Source: an uncultured Craurococcus sp.
GTDB lineage: Bacteria; Pseudomonadota; Alphaproteobacteria; Acetobacterales; Acetobacteraceae
DNA: 64,000 nucleotides
Assembly (NCBI GenBank): GCA_902805545.1
Contig: CADCTD010000165.1
Location: 48,305 to 112,304 of the forward strand
Direction of reading: 5' to 3'
Shown: piece after piece, positions 22,939-31,157 of the stretch
Layout of the letters: the number at the start of each line of letters is the position of its first letter
Numbering within the stretch: position 1 is the first letter of the stretch
Position numbers and translations under genes: made by a program
Notes under the pieces: model-generated
What the model was told of the DNA's origin: nothing
Databases searched by the model: none
What the model saw: only the letters and a program-made list of their open reading frames with translations

Positions 22939-24516
22939 TCAGCGCGCGGGGGCGAATTCCATCGCCCGCGTCTGCTCGGAGAGCTGCGGCGTGTAGGTGA
23001 TGCCCTTGCGCGTCGCCCAGATATTGACCTGGTGGTGGACCGGGATCACCGCCAGCTCCTGCTGGAAGCCGATGCGGATCGCCTCGAAATAGAGCTTCTC
23101 GCGCGCCTCCTGGTCGATCGTCGTCAGCGCGCGGTCGACCAGCCGGTCGAGCGACGGGTTGCTGTAGTGGCTCGGGCGGAGGCGGGTGCCGCGGCCGCGC
23201 TCCGGCTCCGGCGTCGCCAGCATCAGCGAGAGATGCGTGTCGGGCTCGCCGGTCGAGGTGCTCCAGCCGGTGAGCGCGATGCTGTGCTCGTCGCGCACGC
23301 CGCCCGCGGTGAAGAAGACGCTGGCCGGGCTGGTGGCGACCTGGGTGCGGACGCCGATGCGCGCCCACATCTGGGCGATGGCCTGGGCGATGGCGTCGTC
23401 ATTCACGTAGCGGTCGTTCGGGCCGCTCAGGGTGATGTTGAAGCCGTCCGGATAGCCGGCCTCGGCAAGCATGCGGCGGGCGCGGTCCGGCTCATAGGCG
23501 GGGACGGGAATTCCGGGGTCGTAGCCCATGCCGCCCTCGGGCATCGCCTGGCCGGTGGGCTTCGAGTAGCCCTCCATGATCTGGCGCTGGATGCCCTCGC
23601 GGTTGATGGCCATGGAAAGCGCCTGGCGCACCCTGACGTCGCGCATCGGGTTGGGGATCGGCTTGCCGTCGCGGTCGGTCACGAGGGGCGAGACGGGCCG
23701 GTTGGCATCGACATAGAGGTAGATGAGGCGGAGGCCGGGGCGGGAGGTGACCGCGAGGCGGTTGTCGCGCGAGATGCGGGCGACGTCGCGCGTGGGGACG
23801 GTGTCGATGGCGTCCACGTCGCCCGATTGCAGCGCGGCGACGCGGGCGCTGTCATTGGTGATCATCCGGTAGGTGACGCGGTCCCAGGGCTGGGCCCGGC
23901 CCCAGTAGTCCGGGTTGCGGGCGAAGACGGCGCGGTCGCCGAGCGCCAGCGAGACGAGGCGGTAGGGGCCGGTGCCGACCGCGGCCTTGCCGCTGTTGTA
24001 GTCGGCGGTGCTCATCCCCTCGCCCTGCTTCCGGCCGATGATGGAGAAGGACATCATCATCTGCGGGATAAGCGGGATCGGCTCCGCGGTGTGCATGCGG
24101 ATCGTGAAGGGATCGACCACCTCCAGCCGCGTCACCGGGCGGATGTACTGGCCCATGGAGGTCGGGCTGTTCGGCACGTTCGGCGCGCGCGCGAAGGTGT
24201 AGACCACGTCGTCCGCGGTGAAGGGCGTGCCGTCCTGCCAGCGGACGCCCTGGCGCAGCTTGAACTCCCAGGTCCGCTCGTCGACCACGCGCCAGGAGGT
24301 GGCGAGGCCGGGCGAGGGCCGCTGGTCGACATCCGGATGCACCAGCCGGTCGAAGACATGCCAGGTGAGCGCATGATTCGGCGAAAGGTCGAAGAAATGC
24401 GGGTCCATCGAGGTGAAGGCGCCGCCCACCGCGATGGTGATGTCGGCGGCCCTCGCCGGCGAGGTGGCCATCATGGCCATGGCCGCGATGGCCCAGCGCG
24501 CGCTCCGTCGCATCAT
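22939..24516 (-). CDS. ABC transporter substrate-binding protein, family 5
   Basis: 525 aa. The signal peptide is MMRRSARWAIAAMAMMATSPARA before ADITIAVGG. Family 5 features include TWEFKLRQGVRWQDGTPFTADDV and RQALSMAINREGI. It should bind oligopeptides, glutathione-like or opine-like compounds in the periplasm. It lies downstream of and on the same strand as the Soe-like genes, with an inverted repeat between, and has no permease or ATPase genes nearby. It is a distant paralogue of the family 5 protein at 2741. Confidence 0.9.
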   Translation of the reverse strand: MMRRSARWAIAAMAMMATSPARAADITIAVGGAFTSMDPHFFDLSPNHALTWHVFDRLVHPDVDQRPSPGLATSWRVVDERTWEFKLRQGVRWQDGTPFTADDVVYTFARAPNVPNSPTSMGQYIRPVTRLEVVDPFTIRMHTAEPIPLIPQMMMSFSIIGRKQGEGMSTADYNSGKAAVGTGPYRLVSLALGDRAVFARNPDYWGRAQPWDRVTYRMITNDSARVAALQSGDVDAIDTVPTRDVARISRDNRLAVTSRPGLRLIYLYVDANRPVSPLVTDRDGKPIPNPMRDVRVRQALSMAINREGIQRQIMEGYSKPTGQAMPEGGMGYDPGIPVPAYEPDRARRMLAEAGYPDGFNITLSGPNDRYVNDDAIAQAIAQMWARIGVRTQVATSPASVFFTAGGVRDEHSIALTGWSTSTGEPDTHLSLMLATPEPERGRGTRLRPSHYSNPSLDRLVDRALTTIDQEAREKLYFEAIRIGFQQELAVIPVHHQVNIWATRKGITYTPQLSEQTRAMEFAPAR

Positions 24517-24537
24517 TTGTCTCCCTTGTGCCGTCCC

Positions 24538-24559
24538 TGATCCGCAGCGTGGCGGATCA
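24538..24559 (-). terminator. Inverted repeat between soeC and the binding protein gene
   Basis: TGATCCGC (24538-24545) and GCGGATCA (24552-24559) form a perfect 8-bp stem with a 6-nt loop. There is no T run on the minus strand, so it may be a transcript-stabilising hairpin or operator instead of a terminator. Confidence 0.35.
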
Positions 24560-24583
24560 ATGGGCCGGCATGCAAGGGGCGTG

Positions 24584-25504
24584 CTAACCCCGGTAGTACA
24601 GCATCACCGTATGGGTCGCCTCGGCGAACATCAGCCAGCGCTCGATCAGCAGGCCGCCGATGGCGAGCACGGCGCCGAGGGTGAGCGCCAGCGCCGCCGG
24701 CGTGCCGCCGAGGAGGACCGCGAGCAGGGCAAGCAGCACCGGCAGGGCGAAGCCGGCGCCCTGGGCGATGAGGCGCAGCTTCGCCGCATGCTTGCGGGCG
24801 ATGCGGAAGCCCATCTCGCGCAGCAGGTAGTTCTGCTCGGTATGCGGCGGGTCGAGCTGGCGGACCTTGCCGATGAAGCCGAGCGTCGTCGCGCTCTCGA
24901 TGGTGGCGATGGGCGGCGCGGTGTCGATCGCCTGCCAGTAGGCGCGCTTCAGCAGCAGCGCGCTGGCGCCGGTGAGGATGGCGAGGATGGCCGGGACCGC
25001 GCCGCCGCCGGCGAAGGCGGCGAGCATCGCCAGCAGCACGGCGCCGCTGAAGGCCGAGAGCGCGAGGTAGCCCGGCACGACCAGCGGGTGGTGCCATTGG
25101 CGGATGGGCTTGAGCGAGGCGTAGATCATGCCCGTGCAATAGACGGTGGCGACGGCCCCGGCCGCGGCGAGGAGGCCGGCGATGAGGGCGAGCGCCGGGG
25201 CGTCGATCCAGAAGGCGAGGCCGAGCAGCAGGGCCGGGATGTAGGTGAGGATCGCCGCCACGCCCTCGCGCGACAGCCAGGAGGAGCGCCACTGCGAGAC
25301 GGCGCGCCAGGCGCGCTGCGGATTGCCGAGATGCAGCATCGAGGAGAGCAGGCCGGCGGTGATCAGCAGCAGGGCGAGGGCGAGGGCGACAAGCCCCTGC
25401 CCGGGGACGAGGCCGAGCGGGCGCAGCAGGCCGAGCCAGAAGAGCAGCCCGTAGCCGGCCCCGGAAGCCGTGGTGAAGAAGACGATGGAAGGCGCGGGGT
25501 TCAC
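24584..25504 (-). CDS. soeC: Membrane anchor subunit of molybdoenzyme complex (DmsC/SoeC-like)
   Basis: 306 aa with about eight hydrophobic helices, of the DmsC anchor family, that passes electrons between quinone and the Fe-S subunit. Phrases such as LSSMLHLGNPQRAWRA and WRSSWLSREGVAAIL are typical. The GTG start at 25504 overlaps the Fe-S subunit stop by 4 nt (GTGA), so it is the third subunit of a coupled ABC set. With a catalytic subunit lacking an export signal, the anchor should face the cytoplasm. Confidence 0.8.
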   Translation of the reverse strand: MNPAPSIVFFTTASGAGYGLLFWLGLLRPLGLVPGQGLVALALALLLITAGLLSSMLHLGNPQRAWRAVSQWRSSWLSREGVAAILTYIPALLLGLAFWIDAPALALIAGLLAAAGAVATVYCTGMIYASLKPIRQWHHPLVVPGYLALSAFSGAVLLAMLAAFAGGGAVPAILAILTGASALLLKRAYWQAIDTAPPIATIESATTLGFIGKVRQLDPPHTEQNYLLREMGFRIARKHAAKLRLIAQGAGFALPVLLALLAVLLGGTPAALALTLGAVLAIGGLLIERWLMFAEATHTVMLYYRG

Positions 25505-26241
25505 CGGGTGAGCACCTTGTCCATCCAGCGCAGCAGCGGGTTCTTGATGTCCATCGGCGTCGGCGCGGCTTCCTCGGGCTGTGCCGAGGCGCTGCTGCGG
25601 TTGCGCGGCGGCAGGTAGCTGTTGACCGGCTTGTAGCCGAGCTCCGGCATCAGCGGCTGGCCGCCGCGCTCGGCGACGAGCTTGCTGACCTTGCTCTCCG
25701 GGTCGCCCAGGTCGCCGAAATGGCGGGCGCTGGTCGGGCAGGTGAGCACGCAGGCGGGCTGGCGCTGCGCCTCGGGGATGTTGATGTTGTAGATGCGGTC
25801 GATGCAGAGGGTGCATTTCTTCATCACCCCCTCATCCTCGTCCATCTCGCGCGCGCCATAGGGGCAGGCCCAGGCGCAGAGGCCGCAGCCGATGCAGAGG
25901 TCGTGGTCGACGAGGACGATGCCGTCCTCGATGCGCTTGTAGGAGGCGCCCGTGGGGCAGACGGTGACGCAGTCCGGCGTCTCGCAATGGAGGCAACTGC
26001 GCGGGAAGTTGACGGTGCGCCCCTGCTCCCCCTCGCCCGCCTCGTAGCTGTGGACGCGGTTGAACCAGACGCCCTCGGCGCCGGCCGAATAGGGCTTCGA
26101 GTCCGGCAACGGGCCGCTATGGCCGGAGGCGTTCCACTCCTTGCAATTGGTCGCGCAGGCCTGGCAGCCGACGCAGGTGTCGAGGTCGATGACGAGGCCG
26201 AGCTTCTTCTGGCCTGGGGTGATCTCGGGCAGGCAGGTCAC
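25501..26241 (-). CDS. soeB: Four-cluster ferredoxin subunit of molybdoenzyme complex (DmsB/SoeB-like)
   Basis: 246 aa. Four Cys groups are visible in order: CVGCQACATNC, CLHCETPDCVTVC, CIGCGLCAWACPYG, and CTLC with a later CVLTC, as in DmsB/NrfC electron-transfer subunits with four [4Fe-4S] clusters. It carries electrons between the molybdopterin subunit and the membrane anchor. The start is GTG 26241, overlapping the catalytic gene by 4 nt. The C-terminal 50 residues are Pro/Ser/Ala-rich. Confidence 0.88.
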   Translation of the reverse strand: MTCLPEITPGQKKLGLVIDLDTCVGCQACATNCKEWNASGHSGPLPDSKPYSAGAEGVWFNRVHSYEAGEGEQGRTVNFPRSCLHCETPDCVTVCPTGASYKRIEDGIVLVDHDLCIGCGLCAWACPYGAREMDEDEGVMKKCTLCIDRIYNINIPEAQRQPACVLTCPTSARHFGDLGDPESKVSKLVAERGGQPLMPELGYKPVNSYLPPRNRSSASAQPEEAAPTPMDIKNPLLRWMDKVLTR

Positions 26242-29108
26242 GGGGTTGCCTTCGTCGAATAGCGGAGGATGTCGGGTCGGGCCGGCATGTGCGGCGGCAG
26301 GGCGGGTGCGGCTGGATGCGGGCTGGTGATGCCCTCCTCGCCCGGCGCGCATTTCACCACGGAGACGCGGAGGTCGTACCAGGCGGCCTGACCGGTCACC
26401 GGGTCCGCATTGGCCTGGCGGAAGCCGCCCTGGGCGGGCAGCCACTCGCTGATGACATGGTTGAGCAGGAAGCCGCGGGTCGATTCCGGGCTGCCTTCGT
26501 CGAGGTTCCAGGCGCCGGCGCGCTTGCCGATGGCGTTCCAGGTCCAGACCGTGTCGGGGTTCACGCCCTCCATCAGCGAGACCTGGCACTTGAGCCGGCC
26601 GGCGCGGCTCTCGACCCAGACCCAGTCGTCCTGGGCGAGGCCGAGCGCGGTGCCGCGCCCGCGCGCCATGTAGAGCTTGTTGGCGCCGATGATCTGCCGC
26701 AGCCAGGCATTCATCGAGCCCCAGGAATGGTACATCGCCATCGGCCGCTGGGTGATGGCGGAGAGGTCGAAGCGGCCGAGGTCCTGGCCCTCATGCTCCA
26801 GCGCCGGGTACCAGAAGGGCAGCGGGTCGCAATAGGTGCGGATGCGCTCGCGGAGGCGGTCAGGCGGCTGCTTCGCGCCATGGCCCTCGGCGGCGAGGCG
26901 GAATTTCTGCAAGGGCTCGGACCAGAGCTGGAGCACGATCTGCTCCGACTTGCCCATCAGCCCCATCGCCTTCGACTGCTCGAGATAGGCCTTGTTGGCG
27001 TGCTTGTAGAAGCCCTGCTCCGGCGGCAGATGGTCGCGCCAGAAGCAGCCATTCTCGATGTAGCGCTGGAGCTGGTCGGGGTTCGGCTCGCCGACGCCCT
27101 TCTTGCTGCCATCCGCGCCGCGGAAGCCGGCGAGCGGGCCGACGCCGGGCATGCGCTCATGGTTGGTGATGTAGTCGGGGTAGTCCTTGAACTTCGGCGA
27201 GCCGTCCGGCTTGGTGAAGGCGGGCAGGCCGAGGCGCGAGCCGAGCTCGATCAGCACGTCCTGGAAGGGGCGCACGTCGCGGTCGGGCTTGATGACGGGC
27301 TGGCGGATGGCGTCGCCCGCGCCATGCGCGCTGCCGATCGGCCGGTCGAGGATGGAGATGCAGTCCCACCGCTCGAGATAGGTGGTGTCGGGCAGGATCA
27401 GGTCGGCATAGGGCACGGTCTCGGAGAAATAGGCGTCCGAGTAGATGACGTGCGGAATCGTGTAGCTGCCATCCGCCTGCGTCTCGGTGAGGATGCGGAT
27501 GACCTCGCCGGGATTCATCGCGCTGTTCCAGGCCATGTTGGCCATGAACATGAAGAGGGTGTCGATCTTGTACGGGTCGCCCACGCCGGCATTGCCGATG
27601 ACGGTGTGCATCATCCCATGCAGCGCGAGCGGCGCATCCCAGGAGAAGGCCTTGTCGATCCGCAGAGGATTGCCCGCGTCATCGACGAGCAGGTCGTCCG
27701 GCCCATGCGGGAAGGAGAGGATGTTGCCGGCGAGCGGCGTGTTCGGCTTGGCGCCGCGGCCGGCGGGGCCGGGGCCGGGCGGGATCGGCCGCGGGAAGGG
27801 CGACTTGTAGCGCCAGGAGCCCGGCGTATCGACGGCGCCGAGCAGCATCTGCAGCAGGTGCAGCGCGCGGCAGGTGTGGAAGCCGTTGCTGTGGGCGGAG
27901 ATTCCCCGCATCGCATGGAAGGCGACGGGACGGCCGGTCATCGTCTCGTGCCGGCGGCCCCAGACATCGGTCCAGGGCTGGTCGATCGTGATCGCCTGGT
28001 TGAAGGCGACGTCGGCGATCTCGGCGGCGATGCGGCGGATGCGCGAGGCGTCGATGCCGCAGCGCTCGGCCACCGCCTCGGGCGCGTAGTCCGGGGCGAG
28101 GTAGCGCTCCGCCAGCAGGTGGAAGACGGGCTGGCAGCGGCGGCCGTCGGGCAGGGTGAACTCGCCGGCCATGACGGCGGAGAGGTCGACCACCGAGGCG
28201 TCGATGGCGCCGCGCTCGCGGTCCCAGGCCAGCGGCTTGCCGTTCTCGTCGCGGGCGAAGAGGCCGTCATCCTCGCCGCCCGGGTTGCGGACGACGAGCC
28301 AGGAGGCGTTGGTGTAGCGGGCGAGGAAGTCGAGATCGATGTTGTCGGTGCGCAGCAGCTCATGCGCGAGCGCGAGCGCGAAGAGCCCGTCGGTGCCGGG
28401 GCGCAGCCCGACCCACTCGTCGGCGATGGCGGAATAGCCGGTGCGGACGGGGTTGATGGAGAGGAACTTCGCCCCCCTGCCCTTCAGCCTGGCGAGGCCG
28501 ATCTTGATCGGGTTGCTGTCATGGTCCTCGGCGACGCCGAACATCAGGAAGTACTTCGTCCGGTCCCAGTCCGGCTCGCCGAACTCCCAGAAGCTGCCGC
28601 CGATGGAGTAGAGCCCGGCCGCCGCCATGTTCACCGAGCAGAAGCCGCCATGGGCTGCGAAATTCGGGGTGCCGAATTGCGCGGCCCAGAAGCCAGTCAG
28701 GCTCTGCGACTGGTCGCGGCCGGTGAAGAAGGCGAGCTGCCGCGGATCCGTCGCGCGGACATGGCGCAGCCAGCCCGCGGCGGTCTCGAGCGCCTCCTCC
28801 CAGGAGATCTCGGCGAACTCGCCCGAGCCGCGCGGGCCGATGCGCTTCAGCGGCGCCCGCAGCTTGGCCGGGGAGTACTGCGTCATGATCCCGGCGCTGC
28901 CCTTGCCGCAGAGCACGCCCTTGTTGACCGGATGGTCCGGGTTGCCCTCGATGTAGCGAATGCGGCCGTCCTTCAGGTGGACGCGGATGCCGCAGCGGCA
29001 GGCGCACATGTAGCAGGTGGTGGTCTTCATCTCGTCGCCGACCGGGGGCGAGTAGTCCACCGGCCGGTCGAGCCTCTCCTGGGCCAGCGGCAGCGGTGCT
29101 TCAGGCAT
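26238..29108 (-). CDS. soeA: Molybdopterin oxidoreductase catalytic subunit, SoeA-like
   Basis: 956 aa, of the DMSO reductase superfamily. Cys32, Cys35, Cys39 and Cys67 bind the N-terminal [4Fe-4S] cluster. Cys157 in HGGFCSVN is the likely Mo ligand, where DmsA has Ser. There is no twin-arginine signal, so it should be cytoplasmic. Length, order and lack of signal match SoeABC, the sulphite-oxidising quinone-linked enzyme of purple sulphur and roseobacter bacteria. Substrate assignment by homology only; polysulphide or tetrathionate enzymes are relatives. The three subunits are coupled by GTGA overlaps. Confidence 0.78.
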   Translation of the reverse strand: MPEAPLPLAQERLDRPVDYSPPVGDEMKTTTCYMCACRCGIRVHLKDGRIRYIEGNPDHPVNKGVLCGKGSAGIMTQYSPAKLRAPLKRIGPRGSGEFAEISWEEALETAAGWLRHVRATDPRQLAFFTGRDQSQSLTGFWAAQFGTPNFAAHGGFCSVNMAAAGLYSIGGSFWEFGEPDWDRTKYFLMFGVAEDHDSNPIKIGLARLKGRGAKFLSINPVRTGYSAIADEWVGLRPGTDGLFALALAHELLRTDNIDLDFLARYTNASWLVVRNPGGEDDGLFARDENGKPLAWDRERGAIDASVVDLSAVMAGEFTLPDGRRCQPVFHLLAERYLAPDYAPEAVAERCGIDASRIRRIAAEIADVAFNQAITIDQPWTDVWGRRHETMTGRPVAFHAMRGISAHSNGFHTCRALHLLQMLLGAVDTPGSWRYKSPFPRPIPPGPGPAGRGAKPNTPLAGNILSFPHGPDDLLVDDAGNPLRIDKAFSWDAPLALHGMMHTVIGNAGVGDPYKIDTLFMFMANMAWNSAMNPGEVIRILTETQADGSYTIPHVIYSDAYFSETVPYADLILPDTTYLERWDCISILDRPIGSAHGAGDAIRQPVIKPDRDVRPFQDVLIELGSRLGLPAFTKPDGSPKFKDYPDYITNHERMPGVGPLAGFRGADGSKKGVGEPNPDQLQRYIENGCFWRDHLPPEQGFYKHANKAYLEQSKAMGLMGKSEQIVLQLWSEPLQKFRLAAEGHGAKQPPDRLRERIRTYCDPLPFWYPALEHEGQDLGRFDLSAITQRPMAMYHSWGSMNAWLRQIIGANKLYMARGRGTALGLAQDDWVWVESRAGRLKCQVSLMEGVNPDTVWTWNAIGKRAGAWNLDEGSPESTRGFLLNHVISEWLPAQGGFRQANADPVTGQAAWYDLRVSVVKCAPGEEGITSPHPAAPALPPHMPARPDILRYSTKATP

Positions 29109-29185
29109 GGACGCGGTTTCCCCCAACGGCTGAAATGTCAGTAAGCCACGAGGCCCCCATCTGGGCAAACCGGGAGGAGAAGTCC

Positions 29186-30013
29186 ATGCCGCAGAGCCTG
29201 AAAAGCCTGGTTCGCTCAGGCCGCCTCGCCGCCGGAACCTTCCTCGTCGAGTTCGTGACGCCGGGGATCGGCCATATCCTGGCGGGCGCCGGCTGCGATT
29301 TCGCCTTCCTCGACATGGAGCACAGCGGCTTCTCGACCGAGACGGTGAAGTCCGCGCTGCGCTACCTGGAGGCCGGCGGCATCCCGGCCCTGGTGCGGGT
29401 GCCCTCGCGGGATGCGCATGACATCTCGCGCATCGCCGATGTCGGGGCGGAGGGCGTGATGCTGCCGCTGGTCGGCAGCCTGGAGGTGGCACAGGCGGCG
29501 GTCGCGGCGCTGAAGTACCCGCCGCAGGGGCGGCGCGGGGTCGCCTTGCAGATCGCGCATGACAATTATCGCGCCGGCCCCGCAGCGGCGAAGCTGGCGG
29601 CGGCCAATGAGCGCACCGTGCTGGTGCTGATGATCGAGACGGCGGAGGGCGTGGAGCAGGCCGAGGCGATCGCGGCGCTCGACGGCGTCGATGCGCTCTG
29701 GGTCGGGCATTTCGACCTCTCCGCCTCGCTCGGCATCCCGGGCGAGTTCGACCACCCGGCCTTCCGCGCGGCGACCCGGCGCATCTGCGCGGCGGCCCGA
29801 AAGCACGGCAAGGGGCTCGGGCGGCTGGTGACCGGCCCCGGGGAGGCGGAGCGGGCCTGGCAGGACGGCTTCCGCCTGCTCGCCTGGGGCGGGGATGCCT
29901 GGCTGCTGCAGGCGGCGGTGGCGGAGGGCGTCGGGCGGCTGCGGGGAATCGAGGCGGGGCAGGCTACTCCCGCGGGCCGGCCTGCCGGCGGAGGGCACGG
30001 GCGCGGAGGATGA
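29186..30013 (+). CDS. HpcH/HpaI-family aldolase
   Basis: 275 aa class II pyruvate aldolase. FAFLDMEHSGFS, VRVPSRDAHDISRIADVGAEGVMLPLV and VLVLMIETAEGVEQAEAIAALDGVDALWVG include the metal-binding Glu and the Arg that binds the keto acid, in the order of HpaI. It cleaves 4-hydroxy-2-oxo acids to pyruvate plus an aldehyde. CGGGAGGAG lies 7 nt upstream. The last 20 residues are Gly/Pro-rich and unlike the family; they are encoded where the gene runs 50 nt into the opposite-strand membrane gene. Confidence 0.88.
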   Translation: MPQSLKSLVRSGRLAAGTFLVEFVTPGIGHILAGAGCDFAFLDMEHSGFSTETVKSALRYLEAGGIPALVRVPSRDAHDISRIADVGAEGVMLPLVGSLEVAQAAVAALKYPPQGRRGVALQIAHDNYRAGPAAAKLAAANERTVLVLMIETAEGVEQAEAIAALDGVDALWVGHFDLSASLGIPGEFDHPAFRAATRRICAAARKHGKGLGRLVTGPGEAERAWQDGFRLLAWGGDAWLLQAAVAEGVGRLRGIEAGQATPAGRPAGGGHGRGG

Positions 30014-30215
30014 TCCAGGCCAGGCCGAGCAGCAGCAGGACCGGGGCGCCGATGGCGGCCGCGCGAGCGCCGGCGGCGAAGCCTCGCCCGTCGGTGCCGG
30101 CGTCCAGCATCGCCATGCTGGACACCGCCGCGCCGAACAGGACCGCGCCGAGGATGGCGGCGGCGAGGGTCTTCGCCAGCAGCCACCAGATACCCGGAAT
30201 ACCGAAGAGCTTCAT
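29964..30215 (-). CDS. Small two-helix membrane protein
   Basis: 83 aa with two hydrophobic stretches, WWLLAKTLAAAILGAVLFGA and IGAPVLLLLGLAWIIL, ending in RARALRRQAGPRE. The basic tail predicts N-in, C-in topology. No family recognised. It overlaps the aldolase gene tail-to-tail by 50 nt. The ribosome site before ATG 30215 is weak, which lowers confidence, but the pattern of helices, a Gly/Asp turn and a basic tail looks like a real membrane protein. Confidence 0.55.
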   Translation of the reverse strand: MKLFGIPGIWWLLAKTLAAAILGAVLFGAAVSSMAMLDAGTDGRGFAAGARAAAIGAPVLLLLGLAWIILRARALRRQAGPRE

Positions 30216-30287
30216 CGCGGACGGGTGGCCCTGGCTAGGTGCGGTTCCGGCGGGTCTTATGGCCCGCCATCGCCGCTGGCAATCCCG

Positions 30288-30308
30288 GCCGCAGCCTTGG
30301 GCTGCGGC
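30288..30308 (-). terminator. Strong hairpin after the SDR gene, no T run
   Basis: GCCGCAGCC (30288-30296) and GGCTGCGGC (30300-30308) form a perfect 9-bp stem with a 3-nt loop just past the SDR stop at 30319. There is no U tract, so termination is uncertain. Confidence 0.4.
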
Positions 30309-30318
30309 GCGGGCGTCT

Positions 30319-31116
30319 TCAGTCCGGCTTGAGGCTGCCGACGCGGCCCGCCGTCTGGCCGGAGTCGATCACCAGCTCGGAGCCGTTGACGTAGCTCGAC
30401 TGGTCGGAGGCCAGGTAGAGCACGCCATTGGCGATGTCCTGCGGCGTGCCGAGCTTGCCCGTCGGCACGCTGGCGGCGGCGATCGCCCGTGCATCAAGCG
30501 GCGCGTTCCGCCCGCCGGGGCCGATCGGCATCTTGTCCCAGATCTCGGTGTCGATGATGCCGGGATGGACGCTGTTGCAGCGGATGTTGTCCCGCGCGCA
30601 TTCCAGCGCCACCGACTTGGCGAAGAGCCGCACGGCGCCCTTCGTTGCGGAATAGCCCGCGAGCCCCGCCGAGCCGCGGATGCCGGCGACCGAGGAGAGC
30701 AGGATGATCGACCCGCCGCCGGCGCGCTTCATCGCCGGGATGGCGTATTTCACCGAAAGGAACACGCCGTCGACATTGACGGCCATCTGCCGCCGCCACT
30801 CGGGCAGCGACATCTCGAGGATCGGCTTCAGGATGGCGATGCCGGCATTGGCGACCAGCACGTCGAGCCTGCCGAAGCGGCGCTCGGCCTCCGCCACCAC
30901 CTCGGCCCAGCGGGCCTCCTCGATGACGTCCTGGTGGAGGTAGTGGGCCTCGCCCCCTGCCTCGCGGATGCGCGCCGCCATGGCCTCGCCGCGGGCATCG
31001 TCGAGATCGGTGAGGAGGACGCGCGCCCCCTCCCGTGCCAGGGTCGCCGCGCAGGCGGCGCCGATGCCGACGGCCGCGCCGGTGACGAGCGCGACCTTGC
31101 CTTCGAGCTGGGCCAT
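30319..31116 (-). CDS. SDR-family oxidoreductase
   Basis: 265 aa classical SDR: TGAAVGIG near residues 13-20, NAG, Ser-rich LLSSVAG and catalytic YSATK. The C-terminal VNGSELVIDSGQTAGRVG matches the usual VTGxxxxVDGG region with Ser in place of a Gly. Substrate unknown. Its leader carries an inverted repeat that covers the GGGAGGGAAGGG ribosome site. It lies 41 nt downstream of another SDR on the same strand. Confidence 0.9.
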   Translation of the reverse strand: MAQLEGKVALVTGAAVGIGAACAATLAREGARVLLTDLDDARGEAMAARIREAGGEAHYLHQDVIEEARWAEVVAEAERRFGRLDVLVANAGIAILKPILEMSLPEWRRQMAVNVDGVFLSVKYAIPAMKRAGGGSIILLSSVAGIRGSAGLAGYSATKGAVRLFAKSVALECARDNIRCNSVHPGIIDTEIWDKMPIGPGGRNAPLDARAIAAASVPTGKLGTPQDIANGVLYLASDQSSYVNGSELVIDSGQTAGRVGSLKPD

Positions 31117-31118
31117 CC

Positions 31119-31148
31119 CTTCCCTCCCGTTCCTGAACCGGGAGGAAG
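31119..31148 (-). promoter_or_regulatory. Inverted repeat covering the SDR ribosome-binding site
   Basis: On the coding strand, arms beginning CTTCCTCCCGGTTC and ending GAACGGGAGGGAAG can pair over 13 bp with two single-base bulges. The 3' arm contains the Shine-Dalgarno region of the gene starting at 31116. Seen directly; the regulatory effect is inferred. Confidence 0.45.
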
Positions 31149-31157
31149 CCTAGCCAG

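Noticed and set aside
26289..29144. 951-codon plus-strand frame opposite soeA
   Set aside because: Low-complexity Gly/Asp/Arg-rich translation without motifs; the minus strand encodes a full molybdoenzyme.
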